From the NCBI RefSeq assembly GCF_042685085.1, contig NZ_JBHUMM010000005.1, positions 1-64,000 on the forward strand: 64,000 nucleotides of DNA, in the 5' to 3' direction. The position numbers and the translations under genes were made by a program. A model generated the notes under the pieces. It was not told the origin of the DNA, ran no database searches, and saw only the letters and a program-made list of their open reading frames with translations. Source of the stretch: Marinicrinis sediminis. GTDB taxonomy: Bacteria; Bacillota; Bacilli; Paenibacillales; KCTC-33676. This document shows, one piece after another, positions 16,845 to 25,667 of the stretch. Position 1 is the first letter of the stretch, and every line of letters starts with the position of its first letter.

Positions 16845-19800
16845 TCAGGCTTTCTCGCCAATGGCAATCCAGTGCAGCATGCCTTTTGCAATCAGACTGT
16901 AGCGCGCCCGAATCACCTGCAGGACGGCACGATCTGCCTGCACTTCCTTGATGACGGCATAGCAGGCTGGATGATTAGTCATACCTACCACAGTCACCGT
17001 TTCATGCTGATAGGGGGCGTCAAAGGCAATGACAATCTCGACATGCTCATCCTTGGCAAACAATTCGAACGGAACCAGACCGAATTGCTGCATCGGCTGC
17101 GAGATCGCGGTCTGCATTTGTACGGGCTTGAAATTGAGCTGATTGCAGGACACCGCTTGATCCGCGATCTTCTCATGCGTCACAGCCTGATCAGCCAGTT
17201 GGGCGGCAGATACGGTTCCGTCCTGCAACTTCTCACCGGAAATCGATTGTGGCTGGATATGCTCAGATGCAATGATGCCTGCTTGCAAGTGTGCCGCTTC
17301 GATCGCCTGCGGCTGAATATGCGTGCCATCTACGGAGCCGGTCTGCAAATGAACGCCTTCGATACTCGCAGCGCTTAATTTGCTTCCGGTGACAGCTGCA
17401 TCCTGCAGCTTTTCTTCCGACACCGCCTGATCCTGTAACTGCTCTGTTCCCACACTGGACACATCGAGATGGGCATCCGTGATACTGTTCACATCAATAT
17501 GGTGTGAGGTGATCGCATGTTCCGCAATGCTGTCACCGGTGACTGACTTCGATTGCAACGCCCGGTTCGACACCGAATCAGAGGCCAGGTGACCCTCATG
17601 AACGGCTTCCGCAGCCAGATGCCGGGACTCAATCGCCGCCTCGCCGAGATGAATGGCGCCAACATGCCCCGGGGCGATCTTATCCTTCGTCACCGCGGAC
17701 GGCGATAGGTGGGATTCCTTGACGGCTTCTGCCTGTAATTCATCACCACCCACGCTGCCGCTCGCCAGTTCATCCTGCGTGATCGACTTGGGTTCCAGAT
17801 GATAGGGCTTCACGCTCGCAGGCATGAGATGATAGCTCTGTATGGATTTGGCCCCGATATGCGTATCCCCGACGCTGTCTGCGCTGATCTTCTCAGCTGT
17901 AACGGCTCCGTCGGCGATCTTCGCGGTTGTGACCGCCTCATCCATTAGCTTCGCTTCCGATACCGCTCCCTGACCGAGCTTAGACTCTGTGACGCATTCG
18001 TCCTGAAGCTTCTCGGTATGCACGGCATCCTGACCGAGCAGACTGCTCGTAATCGCCCCGGCCTGCACATGCCGGCCACTAATCGCCTGCTCAGCAATGT
18101 GTTCGCCCAGCACCGCCTTTTCCGCAATCTTCTCGGCTGAGATGGCATGCTTTTCAAGATGCTGTGCCTGCACAGAGGCGATGGACAGATGACGACTGTA
18201 GATGCTGTAAGTCTGAATATGACTGGCATTGACGCTTTTCTTGGCCAGCTTTTCCTCGCCAACAGACTGCGGGTATATATGTCTGGCCAATACGGCCCCT
18301 TCCTGAATTTTGGAAGCGTCGATGCTGCTCTCCTGCAGATGTTCATTCTGAATAATCTGCTCTTCGAGATGCTGGCTCTGAACATTGCGCTGGGCAATAT
18401 GACGGCTATGCACGGACTCGGCATGCAGATGCTGACTGTGAATGGCATCCTGAGCCAGCTTCTTGCCCGTAATGCTGCCATCCTCGATTTTCACACCGGA
18501 TACCGACTGATCCTTCAGCTTGCTCTCGGAGACGCTGCCGTCACGCAGGTGAGACTCTGCAATGGAGTCATCAGCGAGATGAATGCCTCGAATGGCATAT
18601 TCCTTCAGGTGAACGGCATCGATGCTTTTCTTGGCCAGCTTGCGGGAGGTGACCGCGTCATCCCTGAGCTTGTCGGAGCTGATGGACTCATCCTGCACAT
18701 GCTCATTGGAGACGGCATCCACGGCCAGATGCTCATGATGGACACTCTGCGGGCTGATTTTCTCGCGGATCACAGCGCCGTCCTGCAACGCTTGAGACTG
18801 CACGGCCTGCGCATGCAGGTGATGAGGTCGAATCGCACCGCTCTGCACATGTCTCTCGGATACCGCATCCACATCCAGCGCATGCTCGGTGATCGTATTT
18901 TCATCGAGGTGATACCCCTGAATACTGCCTTCGCGAAGATGTCGGCCTTCAATGCTGCCTGCGATCACATGCTTGCCGCTGATCGAATCCTTCATCAGCT
19001 TATCTGCATGGATGGACTCATCCGAGAGCTTGCTGCTGGTGATGGAACCGTCCTTCAGCTTCTTGCCGGAAATCATGTCATCATGAAGATGTTCTTCTGC
19101 CACTGTTTTGGGGGCGAGATGCTCTCCCTTGACAGCCTGAGGGCCGATTGCATGAGAGGTGACTGAACCTTCTGCCAAATGGCCGCTCTCGACGGATTTC
19201 TCGGCGAGATGCAGACTGTTGACGCTGTTTTCCTTCAGCTTCTCTGCGGAAATGGCATGGTCTTGGAGCTTGTCGGTGGACACGCTGCTCGGTGACAGAT
19301 GAGCAGCACGGACGCTATGTTCACTTAGATGATCCGACCCGATCGCTTCCGCCTGAATGTGCTCGCCCGTAATCGCAGCCAGGCGCAGTTTCTCTGAGGT
19401 GACCGACTGATCCTGCAGCTTACTCGTAGAGATCGAGTCGGCCTGCAAGTGGTCACTCTGAATAGCGCCGGTCTGAATGTGATGCGTCTGCACCGAAGCA
19501 TCGGAGATTTTCTTGGCGCTGACAGCTCCATTTACGAGATGATCATTGCGGACTGAAGCTTTGGCCAGCTTCTGCGAGGTAATGGCCCCATCCAGCAATT
19601 TATCGGTGTTGATCTGCGCATCCATGAGGTGATAGCCGGTAATGACATTTGCCGCGATTTTCCGTCCATCGACCGCGTAATCCTGAATGTGCTTGCTTTT
19701 CACGATGGCATGAGCAAGGTGGATATCAAATACGGATTGCAGTGCCAGTTTCTCGGCATTGACGGAACGATCCTTCAGCTTGTCGGTTCCGATCTCCTCT

Positions 19801-20894
19801 TCCTTGATATGATCAGCACGGATGGCATTGGCTGTAATATGTTCGGCATGAACCGCATGCGGGGCCAGCTTGGTTTCCGTGACCGCTCCGTTCATGAGAT
19901 GCTCGCTCATAACTGCCCTGTTTGCAATTTTTTCAGAGACGACCGCCTCATGCTTTAATTTATCTGATGTCACGGCGCCATCCTGCAGCTTCGCCGCGTC
20001 GATGCTCTCATTTTCCAAATGCTCAGTTTGGACGGTTCCGATCATGATTTTGTCAGAGGTGATCGCACGATCCTGAATCAGTTCGCCGGTGATGGACTGG
20101 TGGTGCAAGTGCTTGGTTTCAATCGAGCCTTCTGCAATTTTCATCGCATCAATCGTCTTGTCGGCGAGCTTATCTGACGTTACGCTGTTTGGAGCGAGCT
20201 TGTCACCGGTAATCGAGCGCTCCAGAATCTTCTCCCCTGTAATGGCTCCCTTGGAAATATGCTTGCCGTCTACGGCGCCATCGGCAATCTTGTTTCCGAT
20301 TACACTTTGGTTGGCGAGCTTCGTATGGTCTACGGCATAATCCTTGAGTGCGAGCTTTCCGATCGTTCCCGGGATGATATTGAGTTCATCGATTGAGCGT
20401 TTGGCAATTTTGCGGTTGGTGACCGCTTCATCTACAATATCATCGGTATAAATGACGGCCTGCTTTTTCTCTGTTTTACGCTGCATGACCGTGGACAGAT
20501 CGAGATCATCTCTGTTCTTCTCCTTGTCCAACATTTTTTTATGTCTTTTTACCAGCTCGATCAGGTCATTTTCGATATCCTGTTTTTTGGCAGCACTGAA
20601 CGACTCCTGTCCCTCTGGTCTGACAGGCTGTTTTTTCTTCTGCTGGACCTGCTGGACAGGGGGCTGCTGCTCCTCCTGTTTACCGCCCTCCTGCTTGGGA
20701 TGCTGCTCCTCCTCTTCTTCTTCCAGATCTTCCTCTGACAGCTCCTCTTCGTTCAACTCATCATCCTCTGACTCATCAAACACGATGAAGTCACTGTCAT
20801 CGTCCTCCAGATCCTGAATCAGACTCAGCTCATTAAATTCTTCATTGTAGACTTTTCTCTTTTTCTTTTTTCGGATGGGAGTCCTCTTCTTCAT
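16845..20894 (-). CDS. Giant decapeptide-repeat protein with WIAG-tail domain
   Basis: A 1349-residue protein. Residues 1-20 are Lys/Arg-rich, about 25-65 almost wholly acidic, and 66-100 Gln/Pro/Lys-rich. From about residue 157 to 1250 runs an unbroken series of about 110 ten-residue units of the form [AS]-[VI]-x4-[LI]-x3 (SVTSDKLADK, AVTSDKLKHE), with K-L and H-[LI] units mixed. The last about 98 residues form a globular domain ending WIAIGEKA, which matches the WIAG-tail domain known from Bacillus/Paenibacillus repeat proteins. There is no signal peptide or membrane segment. The start is ATG 20894, with AAAGGAG 8 nt upstream. Regular spacing suggests a beta-solenoid or fibre, and many Ser/Thr could be glycosylated by the adjoining locus (inference). 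Confidence 0.85.
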   Translation of the reverse strand: MKKRTPIRKKKKRKVYNEEFNELSLIQDLEDDDSDFIVFDESEDDELNEEELSEEDLEEEEEEQHPKQEGGKQEEQQPPVQQVQQKKKQPVRPEGQESFSAAKKQDIENDLIELVKRHKKMLDKEKNRDDLDLSTVMQRKTEKKQAVIYTDDIVDEAVTNRKIAKRSIDELNIIPGTIGKLALKDYAVDHTKLANQSVIGNKIADGAVDGKHISKGAITGEKILERSITGDKLAPNSVTSDKLADKTIDAMKIAEGSIETKHLHHQSITGELIQDRAITSDKIMIGTVQTEHLENESIDAAKLQDGAVTSDKLKHEAVVSEKIANRAVMSEHLMNGAVTETKLAPHAVHAEHITANAIRADHIKEEEIGTDKLKDRSVNAEKLALQSVFDIHLAHAIVKSKHIQDYAVDGRKIAANVITGYHLMDAQINTDKLLDGAITSQKLAKASVRNDHLVNGAVSAKKISDASVQTHHIQTGAIQSDHLQADSISTSKLQDQSVTSEKLRLAAITGEHIQAEAIGSDHLSEHSVRAAHLSPSSVSTDKLQDHAISAEKLKENSVNSLHLAEKSVESGHLAEGSVTSHAIGPQAVKGEHLAPKTVAEEHLHDDMISGKKLKDGSITSSKLSDESIHADKLMKDSISGKHVIAGSIEGRHLREGSIQGYHLDENTITEHALDVDAVSERHVQSGAIRPHHLHAQAVQSQALQDGAVIREKISPQSVHHEHLAVDAVSNEHVQDESISSDKLRDDAVTSRKLAKKSIDAVHLKEYAIRGIHLADDSIAESHLRDGSVSESKLKDQSVSGVKIEDGSITGKKLAQDAIHSQHLHAESVHSRHIAQRNVQSQHLEEQIIQNEHLQESSIDASKIQEGAVLARHIYPQSVGEEKLAKKSVNASHIQTYSIYSRHLSIASVQAQHLEKHAISAEKIAEKAVLGEHIAEQAISGRHVQAGAITSSLLGQDAVHTEKLQDECVTESKLGQGAVSEAKLMDEAVTTAKIADGAVTAEKISADSVGDTHIGAKSIQSYHLMPASVKPYHLEPKSITQDELASGSVGGDELQAEAVKESHLSPSAVTKDKIAPGHVGAIHLGEAAIESRHLAAEAVHEGHLASDSVSNRALQSKSVTGDSIAEHAITSHHIDVNSITDAHLDVSSVGTEQLQDQAVSEEKLQDAAVTGSKLSAASIEGVHLQTGSVDGTHIQPQAIEAAHLQAGIIASEHIQPQSISGEKLQDGTVSAAQLADQAVTHEKIADQAVSCNQLNFKPVQMQTAISQPMQQFGLVPFELFAKDEHVEIVIAFDAPYQHETVTVVGMTNHPACYAVIKEVQADRAVLQVIRARYSLIAKGMLHWIAIGEKA

Positions 20895-20970
20895 CAACAA
20901 GCTCCTTTCTGCTTGCATATATGCTGTAACATATGCACAAATCCAATATCGAGTTACTTGCACATGAAAA

Positions 20971-20988
20971 GTTAGGTTCTTACCTAAC
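20971..20988. promoter_or_regulatory. Perfect inverted repeat between the divergent repeat-protein and ATP-grasp genes
   Basis: GTTAGGT-TCTT-ACCTAAC is a perfect 7-bp inverted repeat with a 4-bp centre, 77 bp upstream of the repeat-protein ATG and 71 bp upstream of the ATP-grasp ATG. It has no T-run, so it is an operator candidate rather than a terminator. The regulator is unknown. Confidence 0.4.
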
Positions 20989-21058
20989 CGCACCCGTCCA
21001 CACCAGTTGGAATTTCTGGACGTATTTTAAAGGAGCACCCTGAGAGGAGAGTGAACAC

Positions 21059-22165
21059 ATGGAGTCCCCGCACATCGGCATACTGTTAAACTCCTCTATG
21101 TTTCGTCAGATTCCTTCGGGAAAGACCAAACATGAGAAAATTGAATTTTATGAAGAAGCGGGACAGCAGCATCAGGTCACACTCTGTTATTTCAGACTGA
21201 GAGACGTAGATTTCAAACACAAACAGGTACTGGCCTGGATCAAAATAAACAATCGCTATACCCAGCGAAAAATACCCATCCCGCGCGTCATTCACAATCG
21301 CGGCATGTATTTCAAGCGAACGTCCTTCCAGAAAATCAGTCAACTCATTCAGCAGGGTCACATCGTGTTCAACCGCCATACCCGCTACACCAAGCTGCAA
21401 ATCCATCGATTGCTGCTCAAGCATGCCGACCTGCACCCTCACCTGCCGGAAACAAGCCTGCTCACTCACGCCAGCCTGCGGCAATTTCTCGCCAAATATG
21501 GTTCTGTGATCATCAAGCCTAACAGCGGCAGCATCGGGATTGGCATTTCCAAGATCGAACGCAGAGGCAGAAAGTGGTGGATTACGCATACCTCCAAACG
21601 CCCGCGCAGAAAAGCCATTCGCGGCAAGCTCTACTCGACACCACAGGTGTACAGATTGTTTGCCAGACGAATCCGCTCCCACAAGTTCGTTGTCCAGCAG
21701 ACACTGCCACTCGCGTTGTATCAGGGCCGACCGTTTGATCTTCGGGTATCTGTACAGCGGGACGCCACGGGAAAATGGATCATGACAGGACTGGTCGGGA
21801 AGGCGGCAGCCAAAGAAAAATTCGTGACCAATGTCGCACAAGGCGGCACGGTCTATGCACTGGAAGAGCTGCTGCGTGATCTGCCAGAGCTGAAGGAATC
21901 CGAGGTGCGCGAGCGTATTCAAGCCTTCTCGTTGAAAATCGCGGAGTGTTTAAGTACCCACCTGCCTGGTCTGGCGGACATCGGGCTGGATATCGGCATC
22001 AATGCCCAAGGGCTCCCTCTGTTTATTGAATGCAATGGGAGAGATTTGCGATACAGTTTTTTGAAAGGAAATATGATGGAGGAATGGAAGGCCACCTACG
22101 CGAACCCGATTGCCTATAGCCGTTATCTGGTGGATACCCTGTCTTCCGAGAAACCGTCATCTTGA
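21059..22165 (+). CDS. YheC/YheD-type ATP-grasp protein (spore-coat associated family)
   Basis: A 368-residue ATP-grasp protein of the YheC/YheD family, whose B. subtilis members are coat-associated. Visible are VIIKPNSGSIGIGI (ATP-grasp glycine loop, about residues 151-165), FDLRVSVQR, and near the end ADIGLDIGIN...FIECNGRDLR (metal and ATP residues). The first about 100 residues are the usual basic YheC N-domain. GAGGAG lies 8-9 nt before ATG. It is divergent from the repeat-protein gene with a shared 164-bp promoter region, which suggests co-regulation, possibly in sporulation. The ligase substrate is unknown for the family. Confidence 0.82.
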   Translation: MESPHIGILLNSSMFRQIPSGKTKHEKIEFYEEAGQQHQVTLCYFRLRDVDFKHKQVLAWIKINNRYTQRKIPIPRVIHNRGMYFKRTSFQKISQLIQQGHIVFNRHTRYTKLQIHRLLLKHADLHPHLPETSLLTHASLRQFLAKYGSVIIKPNSGSIGIGISKIERRGRKWWITHTSKRPRRKAIRGKLYSTPQVYRLFARRIRSHKFVVQQTLPLALYQGRPFDLRVSVQRDATGKWIMTGLVGKAAAKEKFVTNVAQGGTVYALEELLRDLPELKESEVRERIQAFSLKIAECLSTHLPGLADIGLDIGINAQGLPLFIECNGRDLRYSFLKGNMMEEWKATYANPIAYSRYLVDTLSSEKPSS

Positions 22166-22232
22166 CCCATGGGGCGTCAGCCCCTTTTGCCTCTTGCGAT
22201 TCGTCCTCCAATACAAGTCTGCCTACACATAA

Positions 22233-22265
22233 TAGAAAGCGCCTGCTGCTGGCAGACGCTTTCTA
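22233..22265. terminator. Hairpin between convergent ATP-grasp and small basic-protein genes
   Basis: TAGAAAGCG pairs perfectly with CGCTTTCTA, with an inner CTGC/GCAG, between two convergent genes. The T-runs on either side are poor, so termination is likely but not certain. Confidence 0.55.
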
Positions 22266-22340
22266 CTTTCGCTTACTATTCTTTGCGCTCTAGTGTTGGT
22301 CGAGCCACCCTTTTTGGGCTCTATTCTCTACTTCCCTTTC

Positions 22341-22511
22341 TTATCCATCTTTTTTCTTATCCATCGTTTTCAGTCGATGGCTGGACTCCGTCGTTCTCGC
22401 ATTGCTGGAAGAAGAAGCATCCAGGGAATCCTTTTGATTGAGATGGGCCAGTTCGTTATAGCTGGGACGCAGCCGGACAACTTTTTTTCTCGCACTTCTT
22501 TTGCGTTTCAT
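22341..22511 (-). CDS. Small basic protein, 56 residues
   Basis: A short reading frame starting with ATG 22511, preceded by GAAAGGAG at 5-6 nt, one of the better ribosome sites in the region. The product begins MKRKRSARKKVVRLRPSYN; it is highly basic, then Ser/Asn-rich, and ends KKKDG. No signal peptide or membrane segment is seen. I do not recognise the family. It fills a gap of about 570 bp between the ATP-grasp gene and fnr and is transcribed away from fnr. Being basic and close to spore-like genes, it could be a small acid-soluble or nucleic-acid-binding protein, but that is a guess. Confidence 0.55.
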   Translation of the reverse strand: MKRKRSARKKVVRLRPSYNELAHLNQKDSLDASSSSNARTTESSHRLKTMDKKKDG

Positions 22512-22664
22512 AGGGGCTCCTTTCTTCGTACGCTTTTAGTGCTAATGTATTCCTGTGCGGATCACATCGTACCCGTATCCCGACAATTCCCGCATCTGCC
22601 TACCCTTTTACAGAACAGGTTTTCATAGATCATTCATCGATCATTCATAGACATAAAAGATTTT

Positions 22665-22703
22665 TGTAAAGAATCATTACAGAAGCTTCAAATGTGTTAA
22701 AAT
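22665..22703 (+). promoter_or_regulatory. Putative fnr promoter with inverted repeat
   Basis: TAAAAT (22698-22703) lies 33 nt before the fnr ATG and is a plausible -10. Just upstream is TGTAA-AGAATCA-TTACA (22665-22681), an inverted repeat covering the -35 zone. It is not a consensus Fnr site (TGTGA-N6-TCACA). An earlier direct repeat, GATCATTCAT, occurs twice at 22628-22649. Confidence 0.4.
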
Positions 22704-22735
22704 AGTCATATCCATCTTCAAGAAGGAGGAATAGC

Positions 22736-23464
22736 ATGTCTGTCAATTGTGCTGTTACTCAAGTGACGAGCGAAACCAATCAGATACGGCGTTTCCTGAA
22801 TGATCGACAGTTCGAGAAACTGGAAACGATTATGACACAAGTCCACTACAAAGAAGGCTCGCGACTGTTCTGGGAAGATGAGCCCGCCGATAAATTATTT
22901 TATATTGCCAAAGGTCATGTAAAAGTGACGAAAATGACCGATGAGGGGCGGGAAATGATCCTTTATTTCCTGCAGGAAGGTGACATGTTCGGTGAGATCG
23001 GGGGGCTGAGCGAGGTTAATTTCAGCTTCTCTGGTGAAGCACTGGTGGATTCCGTCGTGGAGGTCATTACGCTGACCGATCTCGAACAGATGATCAGCGG
23101 GGACGGTGAATTTGCCGTTCAGTTCATCAAATGGATGGGCGTACTGCAGCGCACAACCGAGTCAAAATTCCGTGACTTGCTGTTGTTCGGGAAGACCGGC
23201 GCACTGGCCTCGACCTTGATTCGCCTCTGCAACTCTTACGGGAAAATGACCGAAGAGGGTATTGAAATTGAACTGAAACTTACGAATACCGACCTGGCCA
23301 ACATTATTGGAACGGCCCGGGAAAGCGTTAATCGGTTGCTGAAGGAATACAAGGACAAGGGCGTCATGACCATCGATCATGGCAAAATCATCGTACACGA
23401 CCTCGCCTACTTGCGAGAGATCGTTCATTGTCCGAATTGCCCGGATGAAATTTGTCGCATGTAA
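22736..23464 (+). CDS. fnr: Fnr, oxygen-responsive Crp/Fnr-family regulator
   Basis: A 242-residue regulator with a cyclic-nucleotide-binding-like fold (about residues 25-145) and a Crp-type helix-turn-helix (TNTDLANIIGTARESVNRLL, about 182-205). The C-terminus HCPNCPDEICRM holds Cys232, Cys235 and Cys240 in the Cys-x2-Cys-x4-Cys spacing of B. subtilis Fnr, where three Cys and one Asp hold a 4Fe-4S cluster. It would activate anaerobic genes at TGTGA-N6-TCACA sites. Such a site lies upstream of adhE in this window. GGAGG sits 6-7 nt before ATG and a terminator follows. Confidence 0.92.
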   Translation: MSVNCAVTQVTSETNQIRRFLNDRQFEKLETIMTQVHYKEGSRLFWEDEPADKLFYIAKGHVKVTKMTDEGREMILYFLQEGDMFGEIGGLSEVNFSFSGEALVDSVVEVITLTDLEQMISGDGEFAVQFIKWMGVLQRTTESKFRDLLLFGKTGALASTLIRLCNSYGKMTEEGIEIELKLTNTDLANIIGTARESVNRLLKEYKDKGVMTIDHGKIIVHDLAYLREIVHCPNCPDEICRM

Positions 23465-23483
23465 GATTGTTTTCGCTAGACCG

Positions 23484-23515
23484 CAGCATCTGGTTTGCCA
23501 GGTGCTGTTTTTGTA
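23484..23515 (+). terminator. Terminator of fnr
   Basis: CAGCATCTGG and CCAGGTGCTG form a 10-bp stem with one G-T pair and a 3-4 nt loop, followed by TTTTT, 20 nt after the fnr stop. Confidence 0.85.
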
Positions 23516-23699
23516 TGAAAGGAAAGTTTCAGGAGAACGATGATTGTGACAGACATGTACGCGGAGAGGCGCACAGAGCGGAGAGACACAGAGAGAAATG
23601 AGCAACAGATGCCTTTGTTTTGGCGCCCGCCATAACGGGTAAAAGATATGTCATACGTATGTACAAAAACTGGATCTATACATAAAAGGAGCTGCCAAT

Positions 23700-25235
23700 A
23701 TGTCCAAGCTGGATATTTCTCAATTTGAAAAAAAGATGGTTATCCGAACGATTCAGGCCGAAGATATCGATGATATTCTGGCCCTTCAGCAAATCTGCTT
23801 TCCCGGCATGGTTCCCTGGAAACGCGAACACTTGCTCAGCCATATTGACATTTTTCCGGAGGGACAATTTTGTGTGGAGTATGATGGCAAAATCATCGGC
23901 TCCTGTGCCAGTCTGATTGTCAATTTCGATGAATATGATGATCACCATACGTGGGATGACATCACGGACGGGGGCTATATAACGAATCATAATCCCGATG
24001 GATACAACCTGTACGGCATCGAGGTCATGGTCGATCCGGAATATCGCAGAATGAAGATCGGTCGAAGGCTGTATGAAGCGCGCAAGGATCTGGCACGTGA
24101 GATGAATCTGAAAAGCATCATCATTGGAGGGCGTATCCCGAATTTTCACAAGTACAGTGAAACCATGTCTCCGCGTGAATATGTAGAGGAAGTATCGCAC
24201 CATAATATCTATGATCCCGTTCTGACATTTCAGCTGATGAACGGATTTACGCTGATGCGGATCAATCCCAACTATTTACCTGACGATGCGGCCTCACAGC
24301 AATATGCTACCTTGATGGAATGGAACAACATTGACTTTCAGGCCCAGACCAAGCGCCATCTTCGAACCGCGCTTCCCGTACGCATCTGTGTCATTCAGTA
24401 CATGATGAAAAGTATTGCTTCGTTCGATGAATTTGCCAAGCAGGTTGAATATTATACCAGCGTCGCTTCAGACAACCAGTCTGATTTTGCTGTCTTTCCG
24501 GAAATCTTCACCACCCAACTAATGTCCTTTCATGAAGAGAAAACCCCAAGCCGTGCGATCCGCAGGCTGACCGAATATACCGAAGACTATATTCAGCTGT
24601 TCACTCATTTGGCATTGAAATACAATGTGAATATCATTGGCGGCTCTCACTTTGTGGAGGAAGATGACCGCATTTATAATATTGCCTATCTGTTCCGCAG
24701 AGACGGAACCATTGAGAAGCAGTACAAGATTCATATTACGCCAAATGAACGCAAATACTGGGGGATCAGTCCTGGTGATGAGGTAAAAGTATTTGACACA
24801 GATTGTGGGAAAATCAATATTCAAATTTGCTATGACGTGGAATTTCCTGAAATCTCCCGGATCGCGGTAGACAAGGGAGCGAAGATCATCTTCACGCCTT
24901 TCTGCACCGATGACCGTCAAGGATATTTGAGGGTTCGTTACTGCGCACAGGCCAGAGCGATCGAGAATCAAGTATACACTGTCATTGCGGGAACGGTGGG
25001 CAACCTGTCCCAGGTTGTCAATATGGACATCCAATATGCTCAATCCGGCATTTTTACGCCGTCTGACTTTGAATTTGCCCGTGACGGAATTGTTGGGGAA
25101 TGTCATCCGAATATCGAGACGGTGGTCGTCGGTGACGTCGATCTGGAAAAAATTAGTCGTCAGCGCAAATCGGGTACGGTTCGCCAGCTAAGAGATCGTC
25201 GCAGGGACCTGTACCGCATTCACTACCGTTTGTAA
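23700..25235 (+). CDS. yhcX: GNAT acetyltransferase fused to carbon-nitrogen hydrolase (YhcX-like)
   Basis: A 511-residue two-domain protein like B. subtilis YhcX. Residues about 12-205 are a GNAT domain (GIEVMVDPEYRRMKIGRRLYEA). Residues about 222-500 are a nitrilase-superfamily amidohydrolase with the Glu-Lys-Cys triad visible as FPEIF, YKIHITPNE and IQICYD. The fusion suggests acyl transfer linked to amide hydrolysis, but the substrate is not known. AAAGGAG lies 8 nt before ATG. It is a single-gene unit between the fnr terminator and two hairpins. Confidence 0.9.
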   Translation: MSKLDISQFEKKMVIRTIQAEDIDDILALQQICFPGMVPWKREHLLSHIDIFPEGQFCVEYDGKIIGSCASLIVNFDEYDDHHTWDDITDGGYITNHNPDGYNLYGIEVMVDPEYRRMKIGRRLYEARKDLAREMNLKSIIIGGRIPNFHKYSETMSPREYVEEVSHHNIYDPVLTFQLMNGFTLMRINPNYLPDDAASQQYATLMEWNNIDFQAQTKRHLRTALPVRICVIQYMMKSIASFDEFAKQVEYYTSVASDNQSDFAVFPEIFTTQLMSFHEEKTPSRAIRRLTEYTEDYIQLFTHLALKYNVNIIGGSHFVEEDDRIYNIAYLFRRDGTIEKQYKIHITPNERKYWGISPGDEVKVFDTDCGKINIQICYDVEFPEISRIAVDKGAKIIFTPFCTDDRQGYLRVRYCAQARAIENQVYTVIAGTVGNLSQVVNMDIQYAQSGIFTPSDFEFARDGIVGECHPNIETVVVGDVDLEKISRQRKSGTVRQLRDRRRDLYRIHYRL

Positions 25236-25313
25236 AAACAGAGCTGATGGCAATAACACATTTGTTTATAAAAGCAGAGCCTGTCTCTTGCAACTAAATA
25301 GGCTATCACCCCA

Positions 25314-25396
25314 ATCCTGCTCTGTGCGAGATGCATGGAGCAGGATAAGGCCATCTTGTGGAGCACCCCCGCCATTCTCCATGGCAGCGGGTGCTC
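25314..25396. repeat. Two consecutive long hairpins
   Basis: Hairpin 1: ATCCTGCTC (25314-25322) with GAGCAGGAT (25338-25346). Hairpin 2: GAGCACCC (25361-25368) with GGGTGCTC (25389-25396), extended by CGCCAT/ATGGC. They lie between convergent yhcX and the DUF2164 gene, and hairpin 2 touches the DUF2164 stop codon. Neither has a proper T-run; they may still end transcription or stabilise 3' ends. Confidence 0.5.
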
Positions 25397-25647
25397 TATC
25401 TGCTGGGCTGAATCGTTTTCTTCAACGAGGCCAGATCCTCGTCGAGCATCGTCATTCTTTCCAGCATCAGTTTGCCTGCATCATGAATAGCCTGATTATA
25501 CACATACGGCGTCAGCAGCTTGAGCATGAAATCCATCCATTGTTCCGCTGCCAAATCCCCGATGGTTTCTCCTCTTTCCCTATCAAAAAATTCCTTCACT
25601 TCTTCTACGATCATCTCTTTTTGTTCTCTTGTCAGCGATGGTTGCAT
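25396..25647 (-). CDS. DUF2164 family protein
   Basis: An 83-residue, acidic, mostly helical protein matching the DUF2164 pattern: LTREQKEMIVEEVKEFF, then ETIGDLAAEQWMDFMLK, then YNQAIHDAGKLMLERM. It has no membrane segment or signal. I choose ATG 25647 because GGAGGAG lies 6 nt upstream; the ATG at 25662 overlaps that box. It is downstream of and co-directional with a GNAT gene (20-nt gap). The role of the family is unknown. Confidence 0.8.
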   Translation of the reverse strand: MQPSLTREQKEMIVEEVKEFFDRERGETIGDLAAEQWMDFMLKLLTPYVYNQAIHDAGKLMLERMTMLDEDLASLKKTIQPSR

Positions 25648-25667
25648 GTTGCTCTCCTCCATTCGAC

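Noticed and set aside
18147..19166. 339-codon open frame opposite the decapeptide-repeat gene
   Set aside because: Its product is itself a 10-residue periodic shadow of the 30-bp repeats on the other strand; no start signal.
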